A stretch of DNA of 64,000 nucleotides from Herpomyces periplanetae (GCA_009733715.1 WMKJ01000058.1:1-64000), one strand, 5' to 3'. Shown: positions 41,761-52,403, numbered from the stretch's first letter. Program-made: numbers and translations. Notes: generated by a model not told the origin, from the sequence alone.

Positions 41761-44753
41761 AAAGTGTAGAGTAAGCTGAATAATTAACCTGCGGTACTGA
41801 ATAAATGATGAAGAAGGGATAATATTATTATGCTTTTGCCTAATGAACACGATACTTTTGAGGCTTAATGAGTATTTTGAAAAATTGGGTAAAAGTGTGA
41901 AATATGAAACGAAGTATTAATGAAATGATGGATACGTAAAGGGAAAATTAGCAAAATTGGATATGTGCGTATGCGAGTGTGAATGCAAATACGGGTAAAA
42001 GCATATGGACGTATAGTGGTGGGAATAAAAGCTTAAAAAAGTGGTAGAAAATGGTAAAAAAAAAGTTAAAATCATGATCAAGAGTATGTGTGCGTACGAG
42101 GACGTTGAAGGAAAAGTTACGCGGACGAGAAAACGTCGGAAAAATGTTGTAGCCAGTGTCACGTGGGATGTCTGGGAGAAGACGGGTCACGGGGCGGGAT
42201 ACGGGAGAAGGATGTTGCGAGGAGGAGTTTGGGAGATGGGGATGATGGGAAAATTGGGCTAGGGAGAGATGGAGAAAAGATGAGGGATGGTTGCTTTAGA
42301 GGGTGAACATGATTCCAAATGATTTGGAGTAGTGCATGGAAATAGCTTCTAGAATATAAGGAGGGATAATACTAATTTAATATAGTTTAAACCCAAGCCC
42401 TAAGGCTTGTTTAACAAAGACATTATAGGTGAGCTAATAAAGAAAACGCTTTATTTAAACAGGTAAATAAGTACAGTATAGAATTTACTTGGGCGATGGG
42501 TACCGGTTGAGGCGTTCATAATTTGGTAAGGGTAGTACGTAAAATGCATTGAAACACATGTTCAGTCTAATATACATTGGTGAGATTAACACAATGAATA
42601 GTTTACGAAATGAATAGCGTCAAGTAACAGATTCTGGGGGGAGGGGGAAGAGAGAGGTTTGGAATATATTTCCTTTTTCCAGGATTTAAACGGGACAGTC
42701 GATTACGATTCACATTCCCCTCTATTTGGGGTTACACGCAGTTCCCCGTTTCTAAAGATGATTCTAAATTACTCCAGCCTACTCGTTAAGTACTCGAGGT
42801 TAAACGTCGCAATGAAGTTATTAGGCTGAGGGAGAAATAGCACGTAATTTCAGGGTAATGCTTGCGAGAATTACTGTGACATGATTAAAAAGTAAGGTGA
42901 TGAATTTATCAATGTACAAATGATAAGAATTTCAGCTGGACAAGATTGGACAGAGTGATGCGCTAGTGAGAGCAATTATGGAGTTTAGGATTGAAGAGGA
43001 CGCCATAAGCTGGGATCTTCAAAGTTTCTGATCAATTGATAGGCAGGTAAGTTTATTGAATGGACTAGTAGGATTACATGATAGTTAAAGGAAAAGGGTC
43101 ATGACATGCGGAATTGGCTATTGAGAATTACGTATAGCGAGAAGTTTTGAATGGATGGGGGGGTTGTGGGACGTGGAAGAAAAGGAAGAGTTTAGTAGAG
43201 GAGTTGAGCTAGTCATGAATAAGATAGAGGTAATATGTCAAGTAAAAGGATTGATTAGTCTTTTAGTAGAGGGTATGAGGAATTGATGGTTCCGAAAGCG
43301 CTAGGGGAGGAGGGAACTAAATACGGATGGTTAGAGGAGGATAAATTATGGCAAAATTAAAGCAATGGGAGAGTAGAATGTAGTTTAATAGGAAATGCGA
43401 AAAATGTGTGTACACTATATATCAAGGGTTATTATAAAGGGAAGGGGAGGGGTGAAGAGTAACAAGTTTGCGTATACACATACACAAGCAGATATACAAA
43501 TACATACAGAAGTATGAACATTAGTACTAGCACAAGCACAAGCACAAGTATGAGAACGAGAACGAGCACCAGCACTAGCACTAGCACTAGCATCAGCACA
43601 AGCACAAGCACAAGCAGTTATACACATATAGATACAGGCATATACACATACACATGCGCATACACATACACATACACATACACATACATACACACAGCAA
43701 AACACATACACCCAGCCAAATACTCACCCATACACGTGCATTCATGCAAACAGCTTTACGCCCGCTCCTGCCCTCTGATTGGTCGACGCTTCCCCCCATA
43801 CAGGCATTCACGTAAACAGCGACCGATTAGTCAGGATGTATAGTTTCCTGATGGGGCAATTTTGGAGGGAAAGACGAATCGTGACTTCCTGGGAACGCCG
43901 GAGCCGAAAGGATTTCCTATTTGGGAGGCGATTGAGCAGAATTGCCAGATTGGGAAACATCGATGGGGGCGTGCCGCCGCAGGCCGCCGGAATAGGTTAA
44001 TTAAATAATCCGGAGCGTCGTTCTGGATTTGGCGATTTGTGTGCAGAAAAACTTCGCTCCACGCTTCAGATCATCGTGAGAATCTGGTTATGATTATCGT
44101 CAACTTCTAATCACAGAAAGTTCAAATGTATATTATTTTATATACACCCACTCTTTCCCCCGTATTTCTTCTCTCACTCATCCCCATACATACCCTCGTA
44201 CGCACGCACTCTTCCTGTATCACACTCTTTCTTTACGTCTAAATCTATCCTTTTTTCAAAATTTGTTTTTACTCTATTTTTGCCCGTTTCGGCCCCCGAT
44301 CGGCTTTCTGCGTCACCTGTTATCGTGATCAATTAGTGGGAAATTCTTGGTTCATTTTTACGTATAGTTTACGCCGCATCTGACCCCGCTACCCGCACTA
44401 CGTTTCATCAGCCTTTTTATCCCTCATCATCATATACTCATTTATAAAGCTTTCCATTACCTTCTCATCACCCTTCTTTCGTTACCTTTACACATTGATT
44501 GGCATTTCCCCTTTCCGTATCTATCTTTCCATCCGTTCCCTTCTACGCCTTGCTACCTCCATTTTCACTATATCAAATCATCCTCCTCCTACTCTCTTCT
44601 TATTAATTTATTCTACTTTTTCATCTCACCTCACCTTACCTCACCTCTCCTCCCCTTCTCAATCATCGTCATCATCAAATACACTCCCGCGTGCGTACAT
44701 GCATATGTCCACCCATTCATCCTCCATTGTTTTCCCCCTTCCTAAACCCAGTC
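41761..44753. other. 3-kb divergent intergenic region (REX4 / MFS transporter)
   Basis: From left to right: purine-rich DNA to about 42.3 kb (pyrimidine-rich in the REX4 sense); CACGTG at 42160; AT-rich DNA and then a long purine-rich stretch to 43.45 kb; the simple repeat at 43.47-43.72 kb; a GC-richer island about 43.75-44.05 kb (GTGCCGCCGCAGGCCGCCGG near 43970); then a C/T-rich leader from 44.15 kb to the MFS ATG. Frames in the repeat read as Ser-Thr or Cys-Val runs and are not genes. Confidence 0.55.
43472..43720. repeat. Compound simple repeat: AGCACA hexamers followed by CACATA repeats
   Basis: 43520-43620 is built of 6-bp units (AGCACA, AGCACT, AGAACG, AGCATC); 43620-43720 is mostly ACACAT/ACATAC. 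Hexamer spacing keeps one frame open on each strand, giving spurious Ser-Thr and Cys-Val-rich ORFs. Confidence 0.8.
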
Positions 44754-46340
44754 ATGTCCCCAAAAATCCTCTTCCCTTCAACATCCTCTTCCCGTCCCAT
44801 CGGATTTTCATGGAGATCAAGTACCTGGTTCATCCTCTTCACCGTCACCTTAGGCATGTTCGCGGATTTCTTCCTCTACGGTCTAATCGTTCCCGTTATC
44901 CCTTTCCTACTAGAGCATCGATTAAATATCCCTCGTCCCAAAGTACAGCTAAACGCTTCTATTCTTCTCACCATATATTCCGCTGCTCAAAGTGTTTGCT
45001 CTTTAATAGTTGGCATAGTCTGCGATAAACTAAAATCTAAACATCTCCCCTTCATCCTTGGAATGGCCTGTTTAGCCATCGCTACCACATTGTTAACTTT
45101 CATACCAACCTTAGCCGTAATTCAACTTTCTCGATTACTCCAAGGCTTAAGTTCTGCTGTAGTATGGACTTTGGGTTTTACCCTTTGCCTTGACGCTGTG
45201 GGTCCAACCAAAATGGGCCCTGTACTCGGTACTGTCCTCTCTGTATCCGCTTCCGGTGCGCTAATCTCCCCACCACTCGGTGGTGCTTTATATCAATCAA
45301 CCGGTCTAATGGGAATCTACGGTGTCAGTATTGCTCTTTTGGTCATCGATACCGCCTGTCGTATTCTTGTCATCGAACGTAAAGTTTCCGCTCGTTACCA
45401 TACTGTCGAATCAACCAAGGAAAAGTCAACCTCATTTGTCCCTCAGTCCACCGGTAGTGACCCAGACCCCGAGATACTACCCATCGGTTCAGATGCGTCA
45501 AGCAAGAATATAAAATCAAAAAAATCCTCCTCCCGTCTCTCCGGAAAAACTTGCTCCATAACCTTTAACCCATACATCCTACCCGTCCCAAAGTCAAAAC
45601 TTTTAACCCTCGCTCCCATATTACAATGCTTCAGAAATCCTTGCTTAGTCGTGTGCTTCCTATCCGGCTTTACTCAAGCAATGTTAGTAGCTTCCTTAGA
45701 TTCTACTGTTCCAACCGCTGCTCTAGAATTATTCGGCTTTGGCTCCTTAAAAAGTGGCCTTCTTTTCTTACCCGTCACCATCCTCGACGTTATATCTGGT
45801 CCTCTGGCAGGAAAGTTAACAGAAAAACTGGGTACAAAAGTAATCGCTGTATCAGGTTACATTATCCTAACCATTGGTCACTCATTATTAAGATTATGCC
45901 ACGCCGGAGGTTCCGACCAAATCGCATTATATTGTGTACTTCTGGCAATCTGTGGAATGGGTATCGGAATCACCAACGCTCCCGCCCTTACTGAAGCTGC
46001 AATCCTCCTTGAAAAATATGAAATCGCAAACCCCGGAATATTCGGAAAAAATGGTCCATACGCCCAACTATACGGCCTTAATTGTATGGTATACAGTCTG
46101 GGAATGACTCTGGGTCCAATGATCGCTGGTTCCCTTAAAACTGCCATAGGCTACGGAAATATGAACTCTGTAATAGGCGGTATCTGTTTATTAACTACAT
46201 TTCTAACCTATGAATTTCTCGGTGAGAGACCAAAAAGTTTGAATCCATTTAAAGCTCGTATAAGTCAACGTTTAAAAGACCCTTCTTGTCATGAAAAAAA
46301 CCTTGACGAAGAAGAACCCGTCACTGCATCCCCTCTATAA
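44754..46340 (+). CDS. MFS transporter, vesicular amine transporter-like
   Basis: 528 residues from the first ATG of the frame (44754, MSPKILF). About twelve hydrophobic segments are visible, with a long charged loop (about residues 230-300, Ser/Lys/Asp-rich) after the sixth. The first helix has MFADFFLYGLIVPVIPFLL and the loop 2-3 region has GIVCDKLKSK, corresponding to the MFS motif A (G-x-x-x-D-R/K). QLSRLLQGLSSAVVWTLGF in helix 4 resembles the vesicular monoamine/acetylcholine (SLC18-like) branch of fungal MFS proteins. It is probably a proton-coupled antiporter; the substrate cannot be read from sequence. Ends KNLDEEEP...: an acidic tail. A C/T-rich leader of about 600 bp lies upstream. 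Confidence 0.82.
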   Translation: MSPKILFPSTSSSRPIGFSWRSSTWFILFTVTLGMFADFFLYGLIVPVIPFLLEHRLNIPRPKVQLNASILLTIYSAAQSVCSLIVGIVCDKLKSKHLPFILGMACLAIATTLLTFIPTLAVIQLSRLLQGLSSAVVWTLGFTLCLDAVGPTKMGPVLGTVLSVSASGALISPPLGGALYQSTGLMGIYGVSIALLVIDTACRILVIERKVSARYHTVESTKEKSTSFVPQSTGSDPDPEILPIGSDASSKNIKSKKSSSRLSGKTCSITFNPYILPVPKSKLLTLAPILQCFRNPCLVVCFLSGFTQAMLVASLDSTVPTAALELFGFGSLKSGLLFLPVTILDVISGPLAGKLTEKLGTKVIAVSGYIILTIGHSLLRLCHAGGSDQIALYCVLLAICGMGIGITNAPALTEAAILLEKYEIANPGIFGKNGPYAQLYGLNCMVYSLGMTLGPMIAGSLKTAIGYGNMNSVIGGICLLTTFLTYEFLGERPKSLNPFKARISQRLKDPSCHEKNLDEEEPVTASPL

Positions 46341-46688
46341 GCTACCCCTGCAAAATACATTCATTGACGTTAAAACCAGTCAGTCGATGTGTTCAATCAA
46401 AACACTATCGCTCATTCAATACTGAGATGATGGGTATAAATTCCCAGTCATCTAATACATTTTTGTTTATATTACACATAATTGGGAACGTTCACTATAT
46501 ATCTGGGTTAGAATGTCCAATGAAAGAGACAATGACGATGATGCATAAAAAGACAAAATTCAACGTTATAATCTCTCTGGTATTGGTAGAATATTTCACT
46601 GCCGAATTCAACGTGGCTTCAACATAACTCTTTCTAGAATAGACAATGTGGGTGGAACAAGAAATGTGAATATCGGTGAACGATCAGT
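46341..46688. other. Intergenic between convergent MFS gene and TOM20
   Basis: About 350 bp, AT-rich 3'-flanking sequence. A short open frame (46364-46627) has no family resemblance. Confidence 0.5.
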
Positions 46689-47318
46689 TTAATCAGTATC
46701 ACGAAGCGCAGAGCTAAGCTCAGAGTCCAGGGATATCATTTCATCAATGACTGCCATGAGTGACTGATTAAGATATTGTAGTTAGCATTAAAAGTGTAAC
46801 CGGTGCTGAAAAATGTGAATATACACATGTATATACCTTTGAGACAGTTTTCTTGTAGATACCGATGAGATCTGATTTTCGAGGATACACTTTTAAAGCC
46901 CGATAAAAGCATAAAGCCGCAGCAATGGGGTCATCCGCTTAACTCTAGTTAACATAAGGTAAGAGTGTTATATCTTAATGCAACACTTACAGCGTGAGAG
47001 CATTTCCCCCGCGGATACTTCTTTCATAAAAAATTCCTCCGCACTCTCTCCTAATTCCATCGTCGAAATAAGATCTCCCTTTGCAAGGTTAAGACGAGTA
47101 CGAATTTCCTCCTTGAATTTCCTACTAGCTGCTTCTTCGCGTGCTTTAAGCCATCGTTGACTTTGGCGGGCTTGGTGCCGTAAATGACGCCGGAATTCTG
47201 GGCTAGTACGACGTTTATAATCGAAATAAACCGCATACGCCAGTAAGCCGGTAAGCGCAGTACCGAAACATGCTGTTAACAGCGATGGAGCGCGTACAAA
47301 ACGTAACATATCACCCAT
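46689..47318 (-). CDS. TOM20: Mitochondrial import receptor subunit Tom20
   Basis: Three exons on the minus strand: 47318-46991, 46937-46837 and 46763-46689 (167 residues). The introns are 53 bp (GTAAGT to TTAAG) and 73 bp (GTATAT, CTAAC branch, TCAG). The N terminus has a membrane anchor ([20 protein letters not shown]) followed by the fungal Tom20 [17 protein letters not shown] block. Splicing joins MLSR to [19 protein letters not shown] and then to a C-terminal helix, giving the complete TPR-like receptor domain ([13 protein letters not shown]). It sits in the outer mitochondrial membrane and recognises presequences before handing them to Tom40. Without splicing the frame ends after CKCCIKI and loses the receptor domain. 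The first intron's AAG acceptor is less common but is the only one that keeps the conserved frame. Confidence 0.9.
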
Positions 47319-48096
47319 GTCCACGCGTACGCGTGAAATGTTAAACGATAAACCCGATAAAAACCTTTACTTTGACCCTATGCTCTATTCACAAGGTCAA
47401 TGGCACGTTAAAACTAGTTTGACAATCGTTTAATCGTATACCCCAATAAATATTTTCTCTAAGAGTTAAACTTGCTCTGTAAAACCCTCCTACACCCACA
47501 CACACGGGAGCTGGAAAATATTATCACAAGCCTTTTTCGTACTCTATCCTCAAATGTCAATAAATATTCCTTAAATTTCAAAATATTTCAATTAAACTGC
47601 CAATTTTGTAAGGATAAGTCATTTAACAATTAGAACAATTGAAATTCCCTCTATCAACGCGCCAAATTTTCCATCACCATTCCCAAATCTTCTCCCAGCT
47701 CACCCCTTCCTGTCACGTGCCTACCCTCGACCGGATCGGATAAAATCAAGTCTTCCCTATCATTAGTAATCCAAAGCACGTGACATGCTTCATCGCCACA
47801 GCATGTGTGGCTAATGCTTTGTTAGGTCGAGAGAATTTGGGTCATGAGAAAGTAAATTTTAGTGGGAGAAGAAATTATGTAGTGATGGGCAAAGATATTC
47901 GTCAATGAATTATGTGTTACAGATGGAAATTTGCCCTGTTTGATCAAGTTGAGAGAACACGACTGAGCTCACCAACTAGGTAAAAATTACGCGTATATTT
48001 CAAGCAAGTTTTGCAGGGATTTTTTTTATTCTACCTAGGCATGGTCTTGGATATTTAAGTAATGGGAATTAATTTACTTTTATCAAATTGATAAAG
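47319..48096. other. Divergent promoter region TOM20 / EXO84
   Basis: About 780 bp, AT-rich, with two CACGTG hexamers (47714 and 47777) near the middle, 63 bp apart. No gene is seen. Confidence 0.55.
47714..47783. promoter_or_regulatory. Pair of CACGTG elements, TOM20 / EXO84 promoter
   Basis: TCACGTGC at 47713-47720 and GCACGTGA at 47776-47783, with an ACCGGATCGGAT stretch between them. They are about 320-400 bp from each start codon. Confidence 0.4.
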
Positions 48097-50466
48097 ATGT
48101 TGGACGAAAAAAGTCGTGGAATTTCACTACGCAGCAAGCGTAAGGCAGGTTTAACTATCAGTGGACCTTTACCACAAGGGCAAAAAGGCACTCAGAGTAC
48201 GGGACGTGGATCGGGAAAACAGGGCGTTGGCGATACCGTAGGATTAAATGGTCCGGCTGAGCGCGGCAGACGATTGGCTTACTCGGGAGCATCAAGCAGC
48301 GCTGGTGGTAACAGTGGAAATGGTATCGCAACTGTCGTTAGTAGTAAGGGTAATGACGGTTCGGTACGTCGAAGAGATCAGGGTCAAATTAATGGTCGTA
48401 CGTCCGATTTGGTTAAAAGACGCTACTCTACACGATTTGGTCATGCTCCAGACATGATTTCGCCAACATCAGGTCCTGGATTGCCACCTGTCCCCGATAT
48501 TGATGAACGCTTTAGGAAAAAGTACCAGCCTGAAAAACCAGGCGTTAATCAGTTCGATGCAGCCAATACTGCAACCTCAGGAACTTCATCATTTCCCGGT
48601 ACCTTGGTAGTTAGCGGTAGTGGCCCCGGTGGCGGCATAAAAATTGATCCATCAGTTCTTCGAAATACTGAATTAATACCCGAACAGTACGTAGCTTCAG
48701 TATTGTGCAACGCTACCGAAGCAGATATTGCTCAATTTCGCTTGGAAATGATGAAGTTAAAAAATCGTACTTCAACGGATTTGCAGCACAATGTATTCCA
48801 AAACCGTGCCCAGTTTATCAAGATTTCCAAAGAAGTGGAACTTGTACGCAATGAAATGAAATCCCTTAGAGAGTTTATTGCCGAATTAATGAATATATTA
48901 TCACAAACTTCCCCCAATGAAGATATGGGAAACAGTGAATCGCGAGCCGCCCGTAAACAGGCCAATAGAACATCTCTGGCCAATCTTGAAGCAATGTGGA
49001 TGAGTCATTTACAAAGTTTATGGAAAAGGGTAGATGGTTCCCAGAAGTTTATTCCACCTACCCCCGGTCGACACATTGTCTATGAATCTGGTCACTGGGT
49101 AGAATTAAATGCTGCAACGTGGAAGTTAAAACGACGTGTTCACTTAATTTTATTAAACGATCATTTACTCGTAGCAGTTGATCGAAAGCGTAACGATATG
49201 GCCAACAGTGGAAATGGAAATTCTAATGCATATCGTGATGCAAACGTTAAGCAGGGTGCATGTCAACAAGCACAGTTAGTGGCGAGATACTGTTGGCCTG
49301 TACAAGATATTCAAATGACCAGTATAACTACACGAAGAAATTCTCGACAAAATGAAGGCATTTCAGGTGATAATTTACCCCAGAATGCGATAAACGTGAG
49401 GATTGGTTCGGACTCATTTACATACGCGACGGTATCATCCGATGACACGGAAAGAACAACATTATTAGCAACTTTTCGCAAAACGGCAGAAGATATCTGG
49501 AAGTTAATCGAATTAGAGAGTGAAAAACGTGAAAAAGCCGCTAAAAGTATGAGCACAATGTTAGGAACTCGATGGAACTTTTTGCGAAGATTTTCAAGTT
49601 CCCTGAATTTATCCCTAACTTCTGCAGCTACCGCAACAGTTTCAGATGCAATTGTAACAAAAGGATCAAGTTTACGAGATGGAAATTCCCGGAGAAATTC
49701 AACATCCGTAGAAATTGATGGCAAACAACAAAGTTTACGATCAATTGACGGGCTACTCGACGACCTTGATATTGAGATTGCCTTGCAACATTTTGAAGAG
49801 TCCGTATCCCAAGTAGAACAACTACGTAAGTTGGCCAAAGGAATCAAGAGTAACGTAAAGGCCCAATTCTTGTTAACGTCTGCGATAAATGAGCGAAGTC
49901 AAAGACTAGCTGGTATCTTGATACGTTCATTAATTAGCACTCACTCATGGGAAACTACAACTCGTGGAACAGTATCCTGGTTAATGAGGTTAGGATGTGA
50001 AGATCAAGCCCGTGAAGCTTTTTTGCAAGCTCGTACCGAAGTAATTCGAAAGCGGGTACGACAATGCACCTTTGACGGCGATTTGCACATGTACATATTC
50101 CAAATATCTTATATTTACTTTACCATCATGCGGAACACCGTTAACATTTATCAGTCTTGTTTCCCGACAACTACGATATCTGCATGTATTAAATGGGCCA
50201 AAGATCGTTTAGACGACTTTAATCATACACTGCTACTGCAACTGAACAGCGTTGATTCCGGTAGTACCGTATGGAGAAATTGTATGAATCGTGCTAGAAT
50301 TCATGCCGCAATTATGGATGATGTTAATCTCGATTTTAAATCTCTCGTCGGCGTCGTCGATGAAGAAATTTTCGATGATGAAGATAATCATGGTCATGAT
50401 GCAAACCACAATCTTCAACACGGACCGGAAAATGGCGGGACTCATGGAGGGTCAGGTTCGGAATGA
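48097..50466 (+). CDS. EXO84: Exocyst complex subunit Exo84
   Basis: 789 residues, ATG at 48097 (MLDEKSRGISLRSKRKAG), intronless. A low-complexity N terminus carrying the family's SLRSKRK patch leads to the Vps51/Exo84-type coiled coil (FQNRAQFIKISKEVELVRNE, about residues 230-250), then a PH domain (about 310-460, with WVELNAATWKLKRRVHLILLNDHLLVAV strands) and the C-terminal helical Exo84_C domain (about 550-740). Exo84 is one of eight exocyst subunits that tether secretory vesicles to the plasma membrane, and it binds Rho/Ral-type GTPases through the PH domain in some species. The last 25 coding bases overlap those of RIO2 on the other strand. The tail is acidic with His and Asn. Confidence 0.9.
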   Translation: MLDEKSRGISLRSKRKAGLTISGPLPQGQKGTQSTGRGSGKQGVGDTVGLNGPAERGRRLAYSGASSSAGGNSGNGIATVVSSKGNDGSVRRRDQGQINGRTSDLVKRRYSTRFGHAPDMISPTSGPGLPPVPDIDERFRKKYQPEKPGVNQFDAANTATSGTSSFPGTLVVSGSGPGGGIKIDPSVLRNTELIPEQYVASVLCNATEADIAQFRLEMMKLKNRTSTDLQHNVFQNRAQFIKISKEVELVRNEMKSLREFIAELMNILSQTSPNEDMGNSESRAARKQANRTSLANLEAMWMSHLQSLWKRVDGSQKFIPPTPGRHIVYESGHWVELNAATWKLKRRVHLILLNDHLLVAVDRKRNDMANSGNGNSNAYRDANVKQGACQQAQLVARYCWPVQDIQMTSITTRRNSRQNEGISGDNLPQNAINVRIGSDSFTYATVSSDDTERTTLLATFRKTAEDIWKLIELESEKREKAAKSMSTMLGTRWNFLRRFSSSLNLSLTSAATATVSDAIVTKGSSLRDGNSRRNSTSVEIDGKQQSLRSIDGLLDDLDIEIALQHFEESVSQVEQLRKLAKGIKSNVKAQFLLTSAINERSQRLAGILIRSLISTHSWETTTRGTVSWLMRLGCEDQAREAFLQARTEVIRKRVRQCTFDGDLHMYIFQISYIYFTIMRNTVNIYQSCFPTTTISACIKWAKDRLDDFNHTLLLQLNSVDSGSTVWRNCMNRARIHAAIMDDVNLDFKSLVGVVDEEIFDDEDNHGHDANHNLQHGPENGGTHGGSGSE

Positions 50467-51707
50467 TCCGACACAACATCGGTTTTGGGTTCAGTATGAT
50501 TTAAGGCTTTTTCTAGGTCTTTGGACATTTTTTTACTGAATCCACTCGCAGCCAGCAAACCGTCAAGTCGAGGTGAAGTGGGTTTACAATTGCGAACGGA
50601 TTCGATAACTTGGTTAAGTGTTGGCCCGGAAATTTCACTGGTAAAGCGAAATCGTCGCTTAAAGAATCGTTTAATTGATTCAACGTCCCTGTTAAAGTAT
50701 TCTTCTGCATTAACATGGTCAATTGACACCATTTGGGGAAAGTCAATTATAACTGGACGGGTAAATTCAAAATCATCTTCAACGTAAACGTTGGTATCAG
50801 TTTCAACGTCAGTTTCACCGTCAGTGTCGAGTTCTGTATCACTATCGTCATAATCTACATTGGTATTTGAAAATTCTTCCGTATGGGTTAGGACTTCCGG
50901 AGGTTGAATATCTTGACATTTCCCTTGTGGTCGTTCTAACATTATGTTAAACTCGTTGAAATCGCCATGAATTAATCCGTACTCGGCTAGCCTAACAATG
51001 ATTGATATTAACGTGGAATAGAGTCCTGGTACGTCAGAAACTGCCGAAGGGGGAACTTGTCGTAGTGGAATACCATCAATGAGACTCATTACGATAGAAT
51101 GCCGGTTACGCGAGTAAGGGCGAGGTACGGGAAAATTATTATCGTAAAGAGCTTGCATAAACGTAAACTCTTTCTGAGCTGCTAATTGTGACATGTACAT
51201 CCATGATGTAGTATTTCGACCTCGAAGATAATCTCTTGATTTTTTAACTTTTCTGAAGGAAATTCGTCCTAATCGATGAATCTTGACTACTCTTTTGTCC
51301 GTTAAATTTGTTGGCATATCACTTTCATCATCACCAATAGCTCGTGTTTGCCGAAAGTTTCGACAAGTAGCTATGTAGATATCCGATTCTTTTCCAACTC
51401 CAAATCGTGATCCAACCCCAACCACTGTACCTGATTTGCAGTGCGAATGAAGTGATAAATAGTCTAATCCGCCGTAGGTTAATCGATATCCATCATATTT
51501 CGCATTTTTAACCCTGCCGATCAATCCAAGTCGGGCAAGATTTGATATACAGTTAAGTGTGCCTCCTTTCCCATGGCGTAAACCAGCAATACTGATTATC
51601 AATGGTGTTGGAACTATATAATGATTTTTGCTGCCAATTTCAACCGCCGTTAATACGCGCCAATCGTCAGTTGTAAGGTATCGAAAGGCTTTAGCATCAA
51701 GTCTCAT
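50442..51707 (-). CDS. RIO2: Atypical protein kinase/ATPase Rio2
   Basis: 421 residues, ATG start at 51707, intronless. The N-terminal winged helix (1 to about 85: MRLDAKAFRYLTTDDWRVL...) is characteristic of Rio2. The phosphate loop region is VGVGSRFGVGKESDIY, followed by the catalytic loop LIHGDFNEFNIML and the metal-binding VIIDFPQMVS, with the following NAEEYFNRDVESIKRFF. Rio2 acts in late 40S pre-ribosome maturation in the cytoplasm. Odd: about 60 residues, strongly acidic (DYDDSDTELDTDGETDVETD), are inserted between the catalytic loop and the IDFPQ motif, where the family normally has a short turn. The CDS overlaps the end of EXO84 by 25 bp (50442-50466), tail to tail. Confidence 0.94.
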   Translation of the reverse strand: MRLDAKAFRYLTTDDWRVLTAVEIGSKNHYIVPTPLIISIAGLRHGKGGTLNCISNLARLGLIGRVKNAKYDGYRLTYGGLDYLSLHSHCKSGTVVGVGSRFGVGKESDIYIATCRNFRQTRAIGDDESDMPTNLTDKRVVKIHRLGRISFRKVKKSRDYLRGRNTTSWMYMSQLAAQKEFTFMQALYDNNFPVPRPYSRNRHSIVMSLIDGIPLRQVPPSAVSDVPGLYSTLISIIVRLAEYGLIHGDFNEFNIMLERPQGKCQDIQPPEVLTHTEEFSNTNVDYDDSDTELDTDGETDVETDTNVYVEDDFEFTRPVIIDFPQMVSIDHVNAEEYFNRDVESIKRFFKRRFRFTSEISGPTLNQVIESVRNCKPTSPRLDGLLAASGFSKKMSKDLEKALNHTEPKTDVVSDHSEPDPP

Positions 51708-51943
51708 GCTTTTTTGATTCCCTTGGTATATATTCGTAAATTTGAAAATCCACTCGATTTTTTAATTTCCCTCCAATTATGTATGTTAACCGTAATCCAA
51801 ATAATAATCCGCTCAACTTAATTATTCAAACTTCCACTAAAACACAAAAGTGATTTGTATACGTGCAAAAAACATTTCTGAATACCATTTTTTCCAATTT
51901 TCCCGATAAACTTCTATTCGCACACACGCCCCCGGCCCTTAAT

Positions 51944-52067
51944 CACGTGCCAAAACCAAGACCCCCGGAACGGATTAAAGTTTAGTGGGTTGGGTGCTTG
52001 CCACTACGGTAATTGTGCACGTGATTAATCGATGACAAATCAAAAGTCCATACAGTTGGGTCACGTG
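51944..52067. promoter_or_regulatory. Cluster of three CACGTG elements, RIO2 / RPN1 promoter
   Basis: CACGTG at 51944, 52018 and 52062 within about 125 bp, the densest group in the window, roughly 240 bp from RIO2 and 340 bp from RPN1. Confidence 0.45.
51998..52004. promoter_or_regulatory. PACE-like proteasome promoter core
   Basis: TTGCCAC, the reverse complement of GTGGCAA, is the core of the yeast proteasome-associated control element (GGTGGCAAA, bound by Rpn4). It lies about 400 bp upstream of RPN1. Only 7 of 9 bases fit, so this is tentative. Confidence 0.3.
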
Positions 52068-52403
52068 TGGATGATTTGGAAATACATTTCTAAATGAGAG
52101 GAGACAAACGCGGTGTGGGATGGCGATTTAATAGTTTATAAGAATTTTTTGCCCAAGGACGATTTGGAGATAATTGAAGATTAACATCTGCGTGTTAAGC
52201 GTTTTTTGTGGAGTGAGAATAGTGTGGTTTTTTTACTTTTCATTCAGTCTTCATGAAAATCAAGTGTGCGTGAGTGTACCACACTGTAGTATTGTGATAT
52301 TTGAGAAATTAAGAAATTGTCAATTGAACGTTTACGTAGCTAAACAAGACGGTTATTCTTGTGTGCATTCTTGGGTTAAGTTAAAGAATTAATCTAATTA
52401 GCG

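Larger units (their letters stand above)
51708..52403. other. Divergent promoter region RIO2 / RPN1
   Basis: About 700 bp. A cluster of three CACGTG hexamers (51944, 52018, 52062) surrounds a TTGCCAC core (51998-52004). A GC-richer patch (51925-51975) is followed by AT-rich DNA. No gene is seen. Confidence 0.6.

Noticed and set aside
43415-43843. Cys/Val-rich and Ser/Thr-rich open frames on both strands
   Set aside because: Produced by hexamer and CA repeats; repeat units that are multiples of 3 keep frames open.
51708-52403. Centromere-like element suggested by TCACGTG sites
   Set aside because: TCACGTG resembles the budding-yeast CDEI site, but the same hexamer is in most promoters here and no partner elements are visible.
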